The notes beneath the pieces are model-generated. The model saw nothing but the letters and a program-made list of their open reading frames with translations, was not told the origin of the DNA and searched no databases. Shown in pieces: positions 15,216 through 23,533 of a stretch of DNA of 39,576 nt. Origin of the DNA: Nitrospirota bacterium (GTDB lineage: Bacteria; Nitrospirota; Thermodesulfovibrionia; UBA6902; DSMQ01); the NCBI GenBank assembly GCA_016212185.1, contig JACRGX010000034.1, forward strand, positions 1 to 39,576. The letters are read 5' to 3'. Within the stretch, counting starts at the first letter, position 1. Each line of letters starts with the position of its first letter. Position numbers and translations under genes: made by a program.

Positions 15216-16424
15216 TTAATATTTGCCTTTTTTGTAAACTTTTTCAAAATCCTCATCCTTAAAGAAGATGAACGGATCTTTCCTCGGCCATTTAACCTGA
15301 GCCGGGCTTGGCGGAACGCCGATAGCCTCAAGAAAGGACCTCATGCCCTTGATCTCAATAACCTCGCCGATTCTCTCTCTGGGTTTTGAATTCTCATCCC
15401 ACCACTCAATCATCTTGCGGATTAATTCCTTCAATTCCTTATACGGCGGCTCAAGCTTTATAAACGGCACGATGACCCATGAAAGGAGTGAGCCGACAAC
15501 AATCGGAGCCTTGCTGCCCATCAGAAGGGTTGCGCCCCTCTCACCGCTCGGCCTGAGAGCCTTTGTCATCTTGGCAATGCAGTGCATGCATCTGGAGCAT
15601 TCCGCATCGTCAATCTTCATTTCCTTGCCGTCGTAAGAAATGCACTGAGTAGGACACATATTTACAATCTCTGCATTGATGTTCATGCCTTTTTTGGCAT
15701 AATTCTGCACCTCTGCCTGGTCAATTTGTATCTTGCCTTTCCATGTGCCTATGATGGACAGGTCGGCGCGTGCAATAGCTGCGACACAATCAACTGCGCA
15801 GCCTGAAGTCTTTATCTTAAATTTATACGGGAACGCCGGCCTGTGAAGCTCGTCCTGAAATTCCTGTGTAAGCTGGTAGTTGATTTCAAGGGAGTTTATG
15901 TTCGCCCATTCGCAACGCGCAGGTCCTATACAGCAGCTCGGCGTCCTCATTGCAGAGCCTGAGCCGCCTAAGTCCCATCCGCGCGATGAATACTCGGCAA
16001 ATATTGCCTCAAGGCTCTCGGTGTCAGTGCCTAAAAGCACTAAATCGCCTGTTGAGCCGTGAATGTTTGTAAGACCGCTTCCGTATTTATCCCATATGTC
16101 GCATATTTCCCTTAATGCCTTTGTCGTATAGAACCAACCGCTCGGCTGATTTATTCTGACTGTATGAAAGAATTTTACGCCCGGAAACTCCTCAGGCAGA
16201 GAAGAGTATCTTCCGATAACTCCGCCTCCATAACCTAAAACGCCGACGATACCGCCGTGCTTCCAGTATCCGCGCCTGGTCCTGTAGGATTTTTCCACCT
16301 GCCCGAGTGTGTCATTGGCAGTTTCGCTTCTTACCGCCGCCTTTTCAATCTCCTTTACAAAGCTTGGCCAGGGCCCTTTTTTCAGTTCGTCCAACAATGG
16401 GGTCTCATGTTTTTTCTTGCTCAT
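15216..16424 (-). CDS. dsrA: Dissimilatory sulfite reductase alpha subunit
   Basis: Catalytic-siroheme subunit of the enzyme. TPSCCIGPARCEW (Cys164, 165, 171) and TSGCAVDCV (Cys209, 213) are the [4Fe-4S]-siroheme ligands in the C-x5-C ... C-x3-C pattern. The ferredoxin domain is MCPTQCISYDGK ... CSRCMHC (about 258-287). HTVRINQPSGWFYT and GSGLTNIHGSTGDLVLLG are typical substrate-domain motifs. The 402 residues fit the family. An AGGAGG site precedes the ATG. It is the first gene of dsrABDN; the roughly 320-base upstream gap is the place to expect regulation. With dsrD present, the reductive direction is likely. Confidence 0.97.
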   Translation of the reverse strand: MSKKKHETPLLDELKKGPWPSFVKEIEKAAVRSETANDTLGQVEKSYRTRRGYWKHGGIVGVLGYGGGVIGRYSSLPEEFPGVKFFHTVRINQPSGWFYTTKALREICDIWDKYGSGLTNIHGSTGDLVLLGTDTESLEAIFAEYSSRGWDLGGSGSAMRTPSCCIGPARCEWANINSLEINYQLTQEFQDELHRPAFPYKFKIKTSGCAVDCVAAIARADLSIIGTWKGKIQIDQAEVQNYAKKGMNINAEIVNMCPTQCISYDGKEMKIDDAECSRCMHCIAKMTKALRPSGERGATLLMGSKAPIVVGSLLSWVIVPFIKLEPPYKELKELIRKMIEWWDENSKPRERIGEVIEIKGMRSFLEAIGVPPSPAQVKWPRKDPFIFFKDEDFEKVYKKGKY

Positions 16425-16741
16425 CCCTTCCTCCTTTTTTATTTTACAGCCTGGATTTTTATTAAAACTTATAATGTTATCTGAGATTCAGCGTTATTGC
16501 AGAAAAGAATTCCCCTCTTCTGAAAAAATTAATGATTTTGCCCTTCAGATGGAATTGAAGACATAGCAAAATTTTGTTTATAATATTCCCATTAATGCAA
16601 AGAGGTCAAATTAAAAAATTTAATTCTAAAATCATATCTGCTTATCATTAAAGGTCGCCTCATCCCCTTGTTTTCCTCATTTCTTTATCCCGGACAGAAG
16701 CTTAGTTGTTAAGACACTGCGTTTTCTGATAAAATCCTGAA
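16425..16741. other. Divergent regulatory gap between dsrA and the transglutaminase gene
   Basis: A 317-base A+T-rich stretch with no convincing gene. It must carry the dsr promoter on the minus strand, where I see no clear near-consensus match, and the plus-strand promoter listed separately. A second plus-strand candidate (TTGTTA-N18-TAAAAT) ends only seven bases before the ATG. Confidence 0.5.
16555..16584 (+). promoter_or_regulatory. Probable promoter of the transglutaminase gene
   Basis: TTGAAG (16555-16560), an 18-base spacer and a perfect TATAAT (16579-16584) lie 158 bases before the ATG at 16742. Confidence 0.45.
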
Positions 16742-18181
16742 ATGGTGATAAGCGGCAGGAAGCTCTTCCATGCTGCAATTGTCTTATTCTGGATAGCCGT
16801 AATGGCGCTGTTGATATACCGTCACGCCCCTATAAAAGGCATGGGCATAGCAGCTCACACCGTACTGCCTGAAAGCGCCCAGAGGTGGATGGGGGCCTAT
16901 CTAAAGGGGCAAAAGATTGGTTACACGTCAAGCAGTCTTTACAGGGATGTGGACGGCTACAGTGCATACGAAGAAATACACCTGCGGCTAAACGTCCTCG
17001 GCACAGAGCAGGACATCCGCACAAAAACATACGTATCCATATCTCCAGAACTCAAGGTGCGTTCATTTAGGTTCTCCATGAATTCAGGGAAAGGCATTGA
17101 AATAAAAGGTAAATTTACAGGAAAAACTCTTAATCTTGATATTGAAACAGCAGGCAATAAGACTGCACAGACTATGGAACTTGCCGAAGAGCCTCAGATG
17201 AGCCTTACAATTCTGCCTTATCTTATTAAGGAGGGATTTAAAAGCGGTGCAAGTTTTAAATTCCCGGTTTTTGACCCGGCAACCATGGGTATTCAGGATA
17301 TGCTCATAGAAATTGCCGGCAGGGAAAAAATCACGATTTCCGGCAAAGAAGTTACTGCATTTAAAATCAGGGGCGATCTGCAGGGGATTCGCCTTTTAAT
17401 GTGGGTTGATGAAAACGGCAATGAACTTAGAGAGGAAAGCCCTATAGGTTTTACGCTCATAAGCGAATCCAAGGAAGAGGCGACAAGGGCTGTAATCAAT
17501 GCACCCGACATAATTCAGCAGGCGTCAGTGCCGTTTAATCTTACACTGCCTCCCCGGGTTTCTTATCTGAAAATCAGGCTGAGAGGCATTGACTACAAAG
17601 GGCTTGAACTGACTGCAGGAGGGCAAACCCTGAACGGCAATATCCTTAATATAGTTAAAGAAGATATTTCCTCATTAAAACCTGCTGCACTGCCGGTTTC
17701 CGGCATGGAGCCGTTCCTTACCGCTACGCCCCTGATACAGTCAGAAGACCCGAGGATAATAAAGCTTGCAAGGGAAATTGCCGGCAGCGAGAAAAATTCC
17801 CTGAAAGCCGCAAGGCTTTTGTATGAATGGGTATTCAATAACATAGAGAAGACGCCGAGCATAACAATCCCCAGCGCCGTTGACGTGCTTAATGCAAAAA
17901 AAGGCGACTGCAATGAACTTACAACCATCTATGTGGCTTTAGCGCGCGCCATAGGCCTGCCGTCTAAAATGCTCATCGGCATTGTTTACAGGCAGGGCGC
18001 CTTCTACTATCATGCATGGCCTGAGGTGTTTGTGGGAAAATGGATTGCAATTGACCCGACACTCGGAGAATTTCCAGTTGATGCAAAGTACATCAGGCTT
18101 ATCAGCGGCGACCCCGGCAAACAGCTTGTTATAGCAAGGGTCATCAATAATATTTCGCTTGAAGGGATAGAGTATAGATGA
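16742..18181 (+). CDS. Membrane-anchored transglutaminase-like cysteine protease family protein
   Basis: The N-terminal helix (about residues 9-25, AAIVLFWIAVMALLIY) anchors it with the bulk outside. Residues 40-330 form a beta-rich domain without a family I can name. The transglutaminase core is C-terminal: catalytic Cys in KKGDCNELTTIYVALARAIG (about 383), His in YYHAWPEVFVG (about 418) and Asp in WIAIDPTLGEFP (about 433). The triad looks intact, so it could be a peptidase or cross-linker on envelope substrates. It precedes the ABC/cyclase/permease unit by 161 bases; a shared role in export of an envelope product is only inference. The ATG has a weak ribosome binding site. Confidence 0.85.
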   Translation: MVISGRKLFHAAIVLFWIAVMALLIYRHAPIKGMGIAAHTVLPESAQRWMGAYLKGQKIGYTSSSLYRDVDGYSAYEEIHLRLNVLGTEQDIRTKTYVSISPELKVRSFRFSMNSGKGIEIKGKFTGKTLNLDIETAGNKTAQTMELAEEPQMSLTILPYLIKEGFKSGASFKFPVFDPATMGIQDMLIEIAGREKITISGKEVTAFKIRGDLQGIRLLMWVDENGNELREESPIGFTLISESKEEATRAVINAPDIIQQASVPFNLTLPPRVSYLKIRLRGIDYKGLELTAGGQTLNGNILNIVKEDISSLKPAALPVSGMEPFLTATPLIQSEDPRIIKLAREIAGSEKNSLKAARLLYEWVFNNIEKTPSITIPSAVDVLNAKKGDCNELTTIYVALARAIGLPSKMLIGIVYRQGAFYYHAWPEVFVGKWIAIDPTLGEFPVDAKYIRLISGDPGKQLVIARVINNISLEGIEYR

Positions 18182-18208
18182 TAGGGGGCAAGGGGCTATC
18201 GGTTAAAG

Positions 18209-18243
18209 ATTCAAGTAAAAATTATCAATTAACAATTATCATT
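18209..18243. repeat. 35-base dispersed repeat, copy 1
   Basis: Identical over 35 bases to 34492-34526, 16.3 kb away in the same orientation. It starts ATTCAAGTAAAAATTATC and ends AACAATTATCATT. Both copies lie between genes just after a stop codon and are preceded by a similar AAGGGG..TTAAA stretch. Confidence 0.9.
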
Positions 18244-18342
18244 TAAAATTGATAAATGTTAATTTTGCATTTTGCAATGAAAGAAATACTTTAGCCCTTG
18301 CGCTAAAATTTGTAGAAGCAATTTAATGGAGAATGAGTACAG

Positions 18343-19065
18343 GTGATCAAACTCTCTAATATAGGGAAGAACTTCGGGGACTACTGGGCAATAAGGTACC
18401 TTGACATTGAAGTGGCAAAGGGAAGAATTTTCGGGTTTCTGGGACCTAACGGCGCAGGGAAAACAACCACTGTTAAGATGATTGCAGGACTCTTAAAACC
18501 CGCTGCAGGGCAAATATTTGCAGGCGGGCATGATGTTGTACAGGAGCCTCTAAAGGCAAAATCAATCATAGGTTATGTGCCTGACAAGGGTTTTTTATAC
18601 GAAAAATTAACCGGCCTGGAGTTTCTCCGTTTTGTTGCCGCCCTTTATAAGATACCGGAGGAAAAAGCAGCCGGGAAAATCAAGGACCTCTCTGAAACCT
18701 TCTCCATCAGGGAAATTCTTGACGGACTTATTGAAAGTTATTCCACAGGCATGAGGCAGAGGCTTGTATTCGTAGCGGCAATGATTAATGAGCCTAAAAT
18801 CCTTTTAATAGACGAACCAATAGTAGGACTTGACCCCAAGGGCGTAAGAATGTTAAAAAATCTACTACAGGGGCAGGCGGCAGGCGGCTTAACCATATTT
18901 ATGGCAACACACAGTCTCCTGCTTGCTGAGGAATTATGCTCTGACATAGGCATAATAAACAACGGCAGATTGATAGCCTCAGGCACAAAAGAAGAGCTTT
19001 TGAGTTCAGGCAGAAGACTTGAGGACTTCTTCCTGCAGGTTACAGAAAAACAACCTTATTTATAA
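18343..19065 (+). CDS. ABC transporter ATP-binding protein
   Basis: A single nucleotide-binding domain of 240 residues. Walker A is GPNGAGKTTTVKMIAG (about 33-48), the signature is YSTGMRQRLVFVAA (about 133-146), Walker B is ILLIDEPIVGLDP (about 153-165) and the H-loop is MATHSLLLAEELC. This resembles the CcmA/DrrA-type ABC-2 exporter ATPases. A GTG start at 18343 is used. The matching permease is the next gene but one, with a diguanylate cyclase between them. The product exported is unknown. Confidence 0.93.
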   Translation: MIKLSNIGKNFGDYWAIRYLDIEVAKGRIFGFLGPNGAGKTTTVKMIAGLLKPAAGQIFAGGHDVVQEPLKAKSIIGYVPDKGFLYEKLTGLEFLRFVAALYKIPEEKAAGKIKDLSETFSIREILDGLIESYSTGMRQRLVFVAAMINEPKILLIDEPIVGLDPKGVRMLKNLLQGQAAGGLTIFMATHSLLLAEELCSDIGIINNGRLIASGTKEELLSSGRRLEDFFLQVTEKQPYL

Positions 19066-19076
19066 GGAGACCAGTG

Positions 19077-20468
19077 ATGAAACAGGTACTTATCTTTGAT
19101 GCAGGCGGCAGGCATCTGAAACAGATTTCAACGCATTTAAAAAAATATTATTCTGTTTATGGATTTAGAGCAATTAAAGATGTCAGGGCGCACCTTGAGA
19201 ATTCAATACCTGATATTGCCATTCTCTGCATGTCCTACGACCTTAATCAAAAGCATCTGAAAACATTCAAAGACCTGTCGCCTGTAATAGGGGTCGTCGG
19301 GAAGGAAATCCCGGGCACGGTCAAAAAGGCTCTCAGCGCAGGCATTACGGATTTTCTTATTGCGCCGTGCAGCCCGTTTGAATTAAAGCTCAGCGTTGAA
19401 AGCGCCCTGAGGAGTAAAAGCCGCATTGAAAAGCTTCAGAAGGAAAAAGAACGTCTTCAGGCAATAAATGAAACCACCTTCCTGGTCTCCTCCACGCTGG
19501 ACCCTCAGGAAATGCTGTACACCATTGTAAGAAAAATAGCTGAGATAGTTCCTGTGGTCAGGTGTTCCATGATACGCATAGACAAGGAGGAAAACACCGC
19601 GGATGTGGTTGCTACTTCTGAAAACCCGAAGATAAAAAATATAAAGCTTGACCTTGATAAGTATCCTGAAATCAAGGAAGCCATTTTGACAAAGCATGCG
19701 ATTGTGGTGAATGACATAAAAACCGACCCTATAATGATGGATGTAAGGGACATAATCTCTCCCTTAGGAATAAAGTCAATCATTGTGCTTCCGATATTCT
19801 ACAGGGATACGGCAATCGGCACCCTGTTTCTGAGGACCTCACGCTCAAGCAGGTCATTTAGTCAGGATGAAATCAGGTTTTGCAGCACGGTCACAAACGC
19901 ATGCGCCAATGCCATATACAATGCTTTTTTGTATGAGAGACTGGAATATGAAAAGACCTCTCTTGGAAAACTGGCGATAACAGACTTCCTTACCGGTCTT
20001 TACAATGTGCGCTATTTTTATCACCGTATTGAGGAGGAATTCACAAGGGCACAGCGATATAAATTCCCTCTGACGTGTCTGATGCTTGACATTGATTTTT
20101 TTAAGCGCATAAATGACACTTACAGCCACAGGGTAGGCGACCAGGTATTAAAGGAATTTGCGCAGGTCTTAAAGAAAAACGTGCGAAGCGGCGATCTCCT
20201 CGCGCGGTACGGCGGTGAAGAATTTATTATCCTCCTTCCCAATACGGCAAAAACAGGCTCCATCACGGCATCCGAGAAATTAAGGCTCTGCATAAAAGAC
20301 CATAAGTTTAAATCGCTCAGGGGGAAAGAGGCAATAACCGTAAGCATTGGCATAGCCTCATTTCCTCATGAACGCATTAACACAAGCGATGACCTGATTA
20401 CCTGTGCTGACACCGCTCTTCTTGAGGCAAAAACCAAAGGCAGGAATCAAGTAGTATTTTATACATGA
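19077..20468 (+). CDS. Diguanylate cyclase with degenerate receiver and GAF domains
   Basis: Makes cyclic di-GMP from two GTP. Residues 1-120 have a receiver fold that lacks the phospho-acceptor Asp (PDIAILCMSYD) and the conserved Lys (IAPCSPFEL), so it is probably not phosphorylated. A short coiled coil (about 124-145) leads into a GAF domain (about 150-300). The GGDEF domain (about 315-463) has an intact active loop GGEEF and the inhibitory RxxD site (RSGD) five residues before it, so it should be active and product-inhibited. ATG 19077 is chosen (AAGGAG seven bases away); a GTG lies three bases earlier. It starts 11 bases after the ABC ATPase and overlaps the permease by four bases. Confidence 0.93.
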   Translation: MKQVLIFDAGGRHLKQISTHLKKYYSVYGFRAIKDVRAHLENSIPDIAILCMSYDLNQKHLKTFKDLSPVIGVVGKEIPGTVKKALSAGITDFLIAPCSPFELKLSVESALRSKSRIEKLQKEKERLQAINETTFLVSSTLDPQEMLYTIVRKIAEIVPVVRCSMIRIDKEENTADVVATSENPKIKNIKLDLDKYPEIKEAILTKHAIVVNDIKTDPIMMDVRDIISPLGIKSIIVLPIFYRDTAIGTLFLRTSRSSRSFSQDEIRFCSTVTNACANAIYNAFLYERLEYEKTSLGKLAITDFLTGLYNVRYFYHRIEEEFTRAQRYKFPLTCLMLDIDFFKRINDTYSHRVGDQVLKEFAQVLKKNVRSGDLLARYGGEEFIILLPNTAKTGSITASEKLRLCIKDHKFKSLRGKEAITVSIGIASFPHERINTSDDLITCADTALLEAKTKGRNQVVFYT

Positions 20469-22135
20469 AGCTCCTCCCCGTTCTTTTTATCCCGAAGGTT
20501 CTATCCTTAAAGAACTCTCTGGAGATAAAAAGAATGCTTAACAGATTTCCGTTTGCACTTCTGGGTATAGGCTTCTGGCTGTTCATATATATCATCTTCA
20601 GAAAAATCCTGATTTACTTCAGAAGCACAGAGATCTTCGGAGACATCCTTGCGGCAAAACTCCTGTCTATGGTATTCCTGACATTCCTGAGCCTTCTGCT
20701 GATGAGCAGCATTCTCACGGCCCTTTCAACTTTTTATCTTTCAAGAGACCTTGAACTGCTATTCACAAAACCGGTTGATTTAAGAAAAATACAGTCTGCA
20801 AAGGCAGTGGAGACCTTCCTGACATCCTCATGGATGGTCATATTGTTTGCGCTGCCTGTTTTTATAGCCTACGGGAATGTTTACAACGCAGGCATTATTT
20901 ATTACGCCGCGCTTCCGGTAGTGTTCTTTTCCTTTCTTCTGATTCCCGCCGGCATAGGCATAACAGCCACTCATATTATTGCAAAGGCATTGCCCGCAAA
21001 AAGCGCGCATAATGTAATGATGGTGCTCGGCATCCTGTTTTTTCTGACGGTGTTGCTGCTTTTCAGGGTCATGCAGCCTGAAAAATTTCTCAGGCCCGAG
21101 TCCTTTCCGACCCTGCTTGAGTATCTGACAAGCATCGGGACCGACTCCGCATTCCTGCCGCACTACTGGGCCACCCAGTCGCTCCTGCCCCTGCTTACAG
21201 GGAAAAAAACCGGAAGCGTTTTTTATATGCTGGTCATGATAGCTAACGGCGCATTTTCAATGCTGATTGCATCATGGGCCGGCTCTTTATTTTATAAAGA
21301 CGCCTTTGATAAAGCGCAGAGTTCAAAAAGACAGGGCCTCAGGCTTCCCATGGAACGGCTCTTCCCCCGGAAGATGTCCACCCTCAGAGAGGCGCTGATG
21401 GTTAAAGACCTGAAGATATTTTTAAGGGACAACAGCCAGTGGCCCCAGCTCCTTTTACTTGCGGCAGTGGTCGTGATATATGTATATAATTTCAAAGTGC
21501 TGCCTCTTAATGCAATCCCCGGAGTATCTTTTTTTCTGAATAATTTTTTAGGGTTTTTAAATCTGGGGCTTGCGGGTTTTGTGCTTTCCGCCATTGCGGC
21601 AAGGCTGCTCTTCCCGGCCGTAAGCCTTGAGGGGCAGACGTTCTGGCTTATCAAGGCGTCTCCGGTCACCATGAAGGAATTCCTTTTGAGCAAGCTCATC
21701 TCAGGGCTGATGCCGCTCCTAATACTTTCCTTAATCTTGATTTTAACTACGAATTTAATATTGGGGATAAAGGGCCTGATGATGGCGCTTTCGCTGGCAA
21801 CAATTTTTCTGATAACGCTTTCCGTCGGAGGCTTAGGGGTCGGGCTTGGCGCAATGTATCCGAAATTTAAGTATGACAACATCGCATCCATCTCAATGGG
21901 CTTCGGCGGGATACTCTTTATGATATTGTCACTTTTATCCATAACCTTTACCGTGCTTTTAGAGGCCTGGCCGCTCTATCTTTATTTCAGTGCAAAGATG
22001 ACCGGAAGGGCGCTGAATAAATGGGAGCTTTTTCAGATAGGAACAAGCCTTGTTCTTGTTTTAACCATAAACATCGTGTCTTTTTATGTCCCCCTGCGCA
22101 TCGGGGTAAAGAGGCTGGAGGCGCTGGAGGAGTAA
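20465..22135 (+). CDS. ABC exporter permease (about 12 helices)
   Basis: The 556-residue integral membrane protein has a soluble N-terminus of about 30 residues, then strongly hydrophobic segments at roughly 35-55, 70-95, 115-135, 145-170, 180-200, 250-275, 335-355, 365-390, 415-440, 445-465, 480-505 and 520-540. No transporter motif other than the helices is visible. Position beside the ATPase and ATGA overlap with the cyclase make it the membrane partner of that ATPase. I cannot name the substrate. The last residues run close to the RAYT element, which begins 18 bases after the stop. Confidence 0.8.
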   Translation: MKLLPVLFIPKVLSLKNSLEIKRMLNRFPFALLGIGFWLFIYIIFRKILIYFRSTEIFGDILAAKLLSMVFLTFLSLLLMSSILTALSTFYLSRDLELLFTKPVDLRKIQSAKAVETFLTSSWMVILFALPVFIAYGNVYNAGIIYYAALPVVFFSFLLIPAGIGITATHIIAKALPAKSAHNVMMVLGILFFLTVLLLFRVMQPEKFLRPESFPTLLEYLTSIGTDSAFLPHYWATQSLLPLLTGKKTGSVFYMLVMIANGAFSMLIASWAGSLFYKDAFDKAQSSKRQGLRLPMERLFPRKMSTLREALMVKDLKIFLRDNSQWPQLLLLAAVVVIYVYNFKVLPLNAIPGVSFFLNNFLGFLNLGLAGFVLSAIAARLLFPAVSLEGQTFWLIKASPVTMKEFLLSKLISGLMPLLILSLILILTTNLILGIKGLMMALSLATIFLITLSVGGLGVGLGAMYPKFKYDNIASISMGFGGILFMILSLLSITFTVLLEAWPLYLYFSAKMTGRALNKWELFQIGTSLVLVLTINIVSFYVPLRIGVKRLEALEE

Positions 22136-22153
22136 AAAAAGAAAAAAGGGACG

Positions 22154-22929
22154 GAAAAAAGGGGACGGTTCTATTTATCTTCATTTTTGTCTTTTTTTGG
22201 TCTGCCTTTAAGCTTAACCATTGCGTTGACGTTATATTCTTTAGTTACTTTATCCGTAAAGTCTTCACTGCCGTATATCACCCTTCTATTCATCTCACCC
22301 CTCATCATATTTTTTTCTCTAACCATTCCGCGTATGAATTCCCTGTATTGACTTCTGCGTTCGCTCTCGTTTTTAGATAGTCCTTTGTAAATTGGATGTT
22401 TATCTAATAATACATCTTTTTTTCCATACGCATATGCATTGTAACTGCTCCACTTGTAGTCTTGCGGGTCTTCTGCTATTTTTGCTCTTACTGGATTTAA
22501 TTCAACATAGCTTCCACAGGCAAGAAGATAATTATCTTTTGATATTATGATGCTCTTATACCTGTCCTGCCAGAAATGACCTATATGCTTGTAGCAGACT
22601 TTGTAATATTGTGCGTATGACAGGTTTATCCCCTTCATTATTTCAGCTAAAGTGCCACCTTTTTCTGCAGGCTCTATGACCAGATGAACATGATTACTCA
22701 TTAATACATAGTGATAAAGCTTGAATTTGTACTTCTCTTTATATCTCTGAAGTATCTCAATGTATTTTTTGTAATCTTGCACTCTCTTAAAAACATCCTG
22801 ACGATTATTCCCACGTGTCAATATGTGATATACATATTTCTTAGGCGCTATTCTTGCTGTCCTCGGCATGCTGAAATCTACTACATTTTGCCTTTTTATG
22901 TCAAGAAAATAGAACCGTCCCCTTTTTTC
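22154..22929. mobile_element. RAYT transposase unit with perfect 23-bp terminal inverted repeats
   Basis: GAAAAAAGGGGACGGTTC.. at 22154-22176 is the exact reverse complement of 22907-22929. The arms bracket a single RAYT gene. The left arm is preceded by a partial copy (AAAAAAGGGACGG at 22142-22154), and covers the stop codon of the transposase. The right arm stands 37 bases before its start. The GGGGACGGTTCTATTT word is a form seen beside other RAYT genes. Confidence 0.85.
22171..22869 (-). CDS. REP-associated tyrosine transposase (RAYT, Y1/HUH family)
   Basis: Single-strand DNA nuclease family that mobilises REP-like repeats. The start MPRTARIAPKKYVYHILTRG is typical; HUH motif is NHVHLVIEP (His60, His62); the catalytic Tyr is in NLSYAQYYKVCY (about 82-93), followed by GHFWQDRYKSI. 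GSYVELNPVRAKI is also characteristic. The C-terminus is lysine-rich (GRPKKDKNEDK). At 232 residues it looks full-length and intact. Its stop codon falls inside the left inverted repeat, so gene and repeat are fused. Confidence 0.93.
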   Translation of the reverse strand: MPRTARIAPKKYVYHILTRGNNRQDVFKRVQDYKKYIEILQRYKEKYKFKLYHYVLMSNHVHLVIEPAEKGGTLAEIMKGINLSYAQYYKVCYKHIGHFWQDRYKSIIISKDNYLLACGSYVELNPVRAKIAEDPQDYKWSSYNAYAYGKKDVLLDKHPIYKGLSKNESERRSQYREFIRGMVREKNMMRGEMNRRVIYGSEDFTDKVTKEYNVNAMVKLKGRPKKDKNEDK

Positions 22930-23071
22930 TTATATATATATATTGTGATTATTGACTGGTATTAGGATGCTATAATTTCTTATGGGATGGAAATGGACAG
23001 ACCATATAGAGATACAGCTTGTTGAAAGTTAAAAAATGAGGATACATTTATTACTATTCCTATGATAAACC

Positions 23072-23100
23072 TTGACAACAGGTTGTTCTTAATATATAAC
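23072..23100 (+). promoter_or_regulatory. Strong sigma-70 promoter of the small DUF5678-like gene
   Basis: TTGACA (23072-23077), a 17-base spacer and TATAAC (23095-23100) are near-consensus, 62 bases before the ATG. A GGAGG ribosome binding site is also present. Confidence 0.7.
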
Positions 23101-23162
23101 TAATATCATGAGCGGGTTGAAACAAGCAGCCGACTTTCCTGCCTTATCATGGAGGCATTCAT

Positions 23163-23357
23163 ATGAAGGCTAATGTATTGGTAAAAGATGGGCAAAAATA
23201 TGGCGGCAACTATGTTGCAACTATCTCTTTTACGAATAAAAAAGTAATCTCTATTGGTCCAGACCCTGTTAAAGTGCATAGTGATGCAGTGTTAAAAGGT
23301 TTTAAAGACCCGGTTATCGTTTTCATTCCTAAAAGAGGAATGACAAACGTTTATTAA
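23163..23357 (+). CDS. Small DUF5678-like protein
   Basis: Sixty-four residues: KDGQKYGGNYVATISFTNKK..ISIGPDPVKVHSDAVLKG then DPVIVFIPKRG. The pattern of a strand pair ending in DPxIVxIP resembles DUF5678 proteins, which are often paired with a retropepsin-like aspartic protease; no such partner is present here. The ATG has GGAGG and a strong promoter upstream, so expression is likely. The function is unknown and the family call is by eye. Confidence 0.6.
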   Translation: MKANVLVKDGQKYGGNYVATISFTNKKVISIGPDPVKVHSDAVLKGFKDPVIVFIPKRGMTNVY

Positions 23358-23533
23358 TGCCTCTTTCTAAAATTCCATTCACTTATTTTCATAATGGCAT
23401 TTACCGTCCAGTTCTTCAAATAAGCATTATAAATCCACATACCAACTTATTTCAGAAGACATATTAATTTCACTTCACTGAGAAACATGTTTTAACCCTC
23501 ATAATTCAGGCTGAATGATATAATATAGCTCAT
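23358..23533. other. Gap before the tRNA nucleotidyltransferase fusion
   Basis: About 176 A+T-rich bases with no gene and no strong terminator. The start of the following gene at 23534 lacks a clear Shine-Dalgarno site. Confidence 0.4.

Noticed and set aside
22982-23032. 16-codon frame starting MGWKWTDHIEIQL, like the start of IscX
   Set aside because: Too short; no continuation in any frame and no ribosome binding site. It could be a remnant but cannot be supported.
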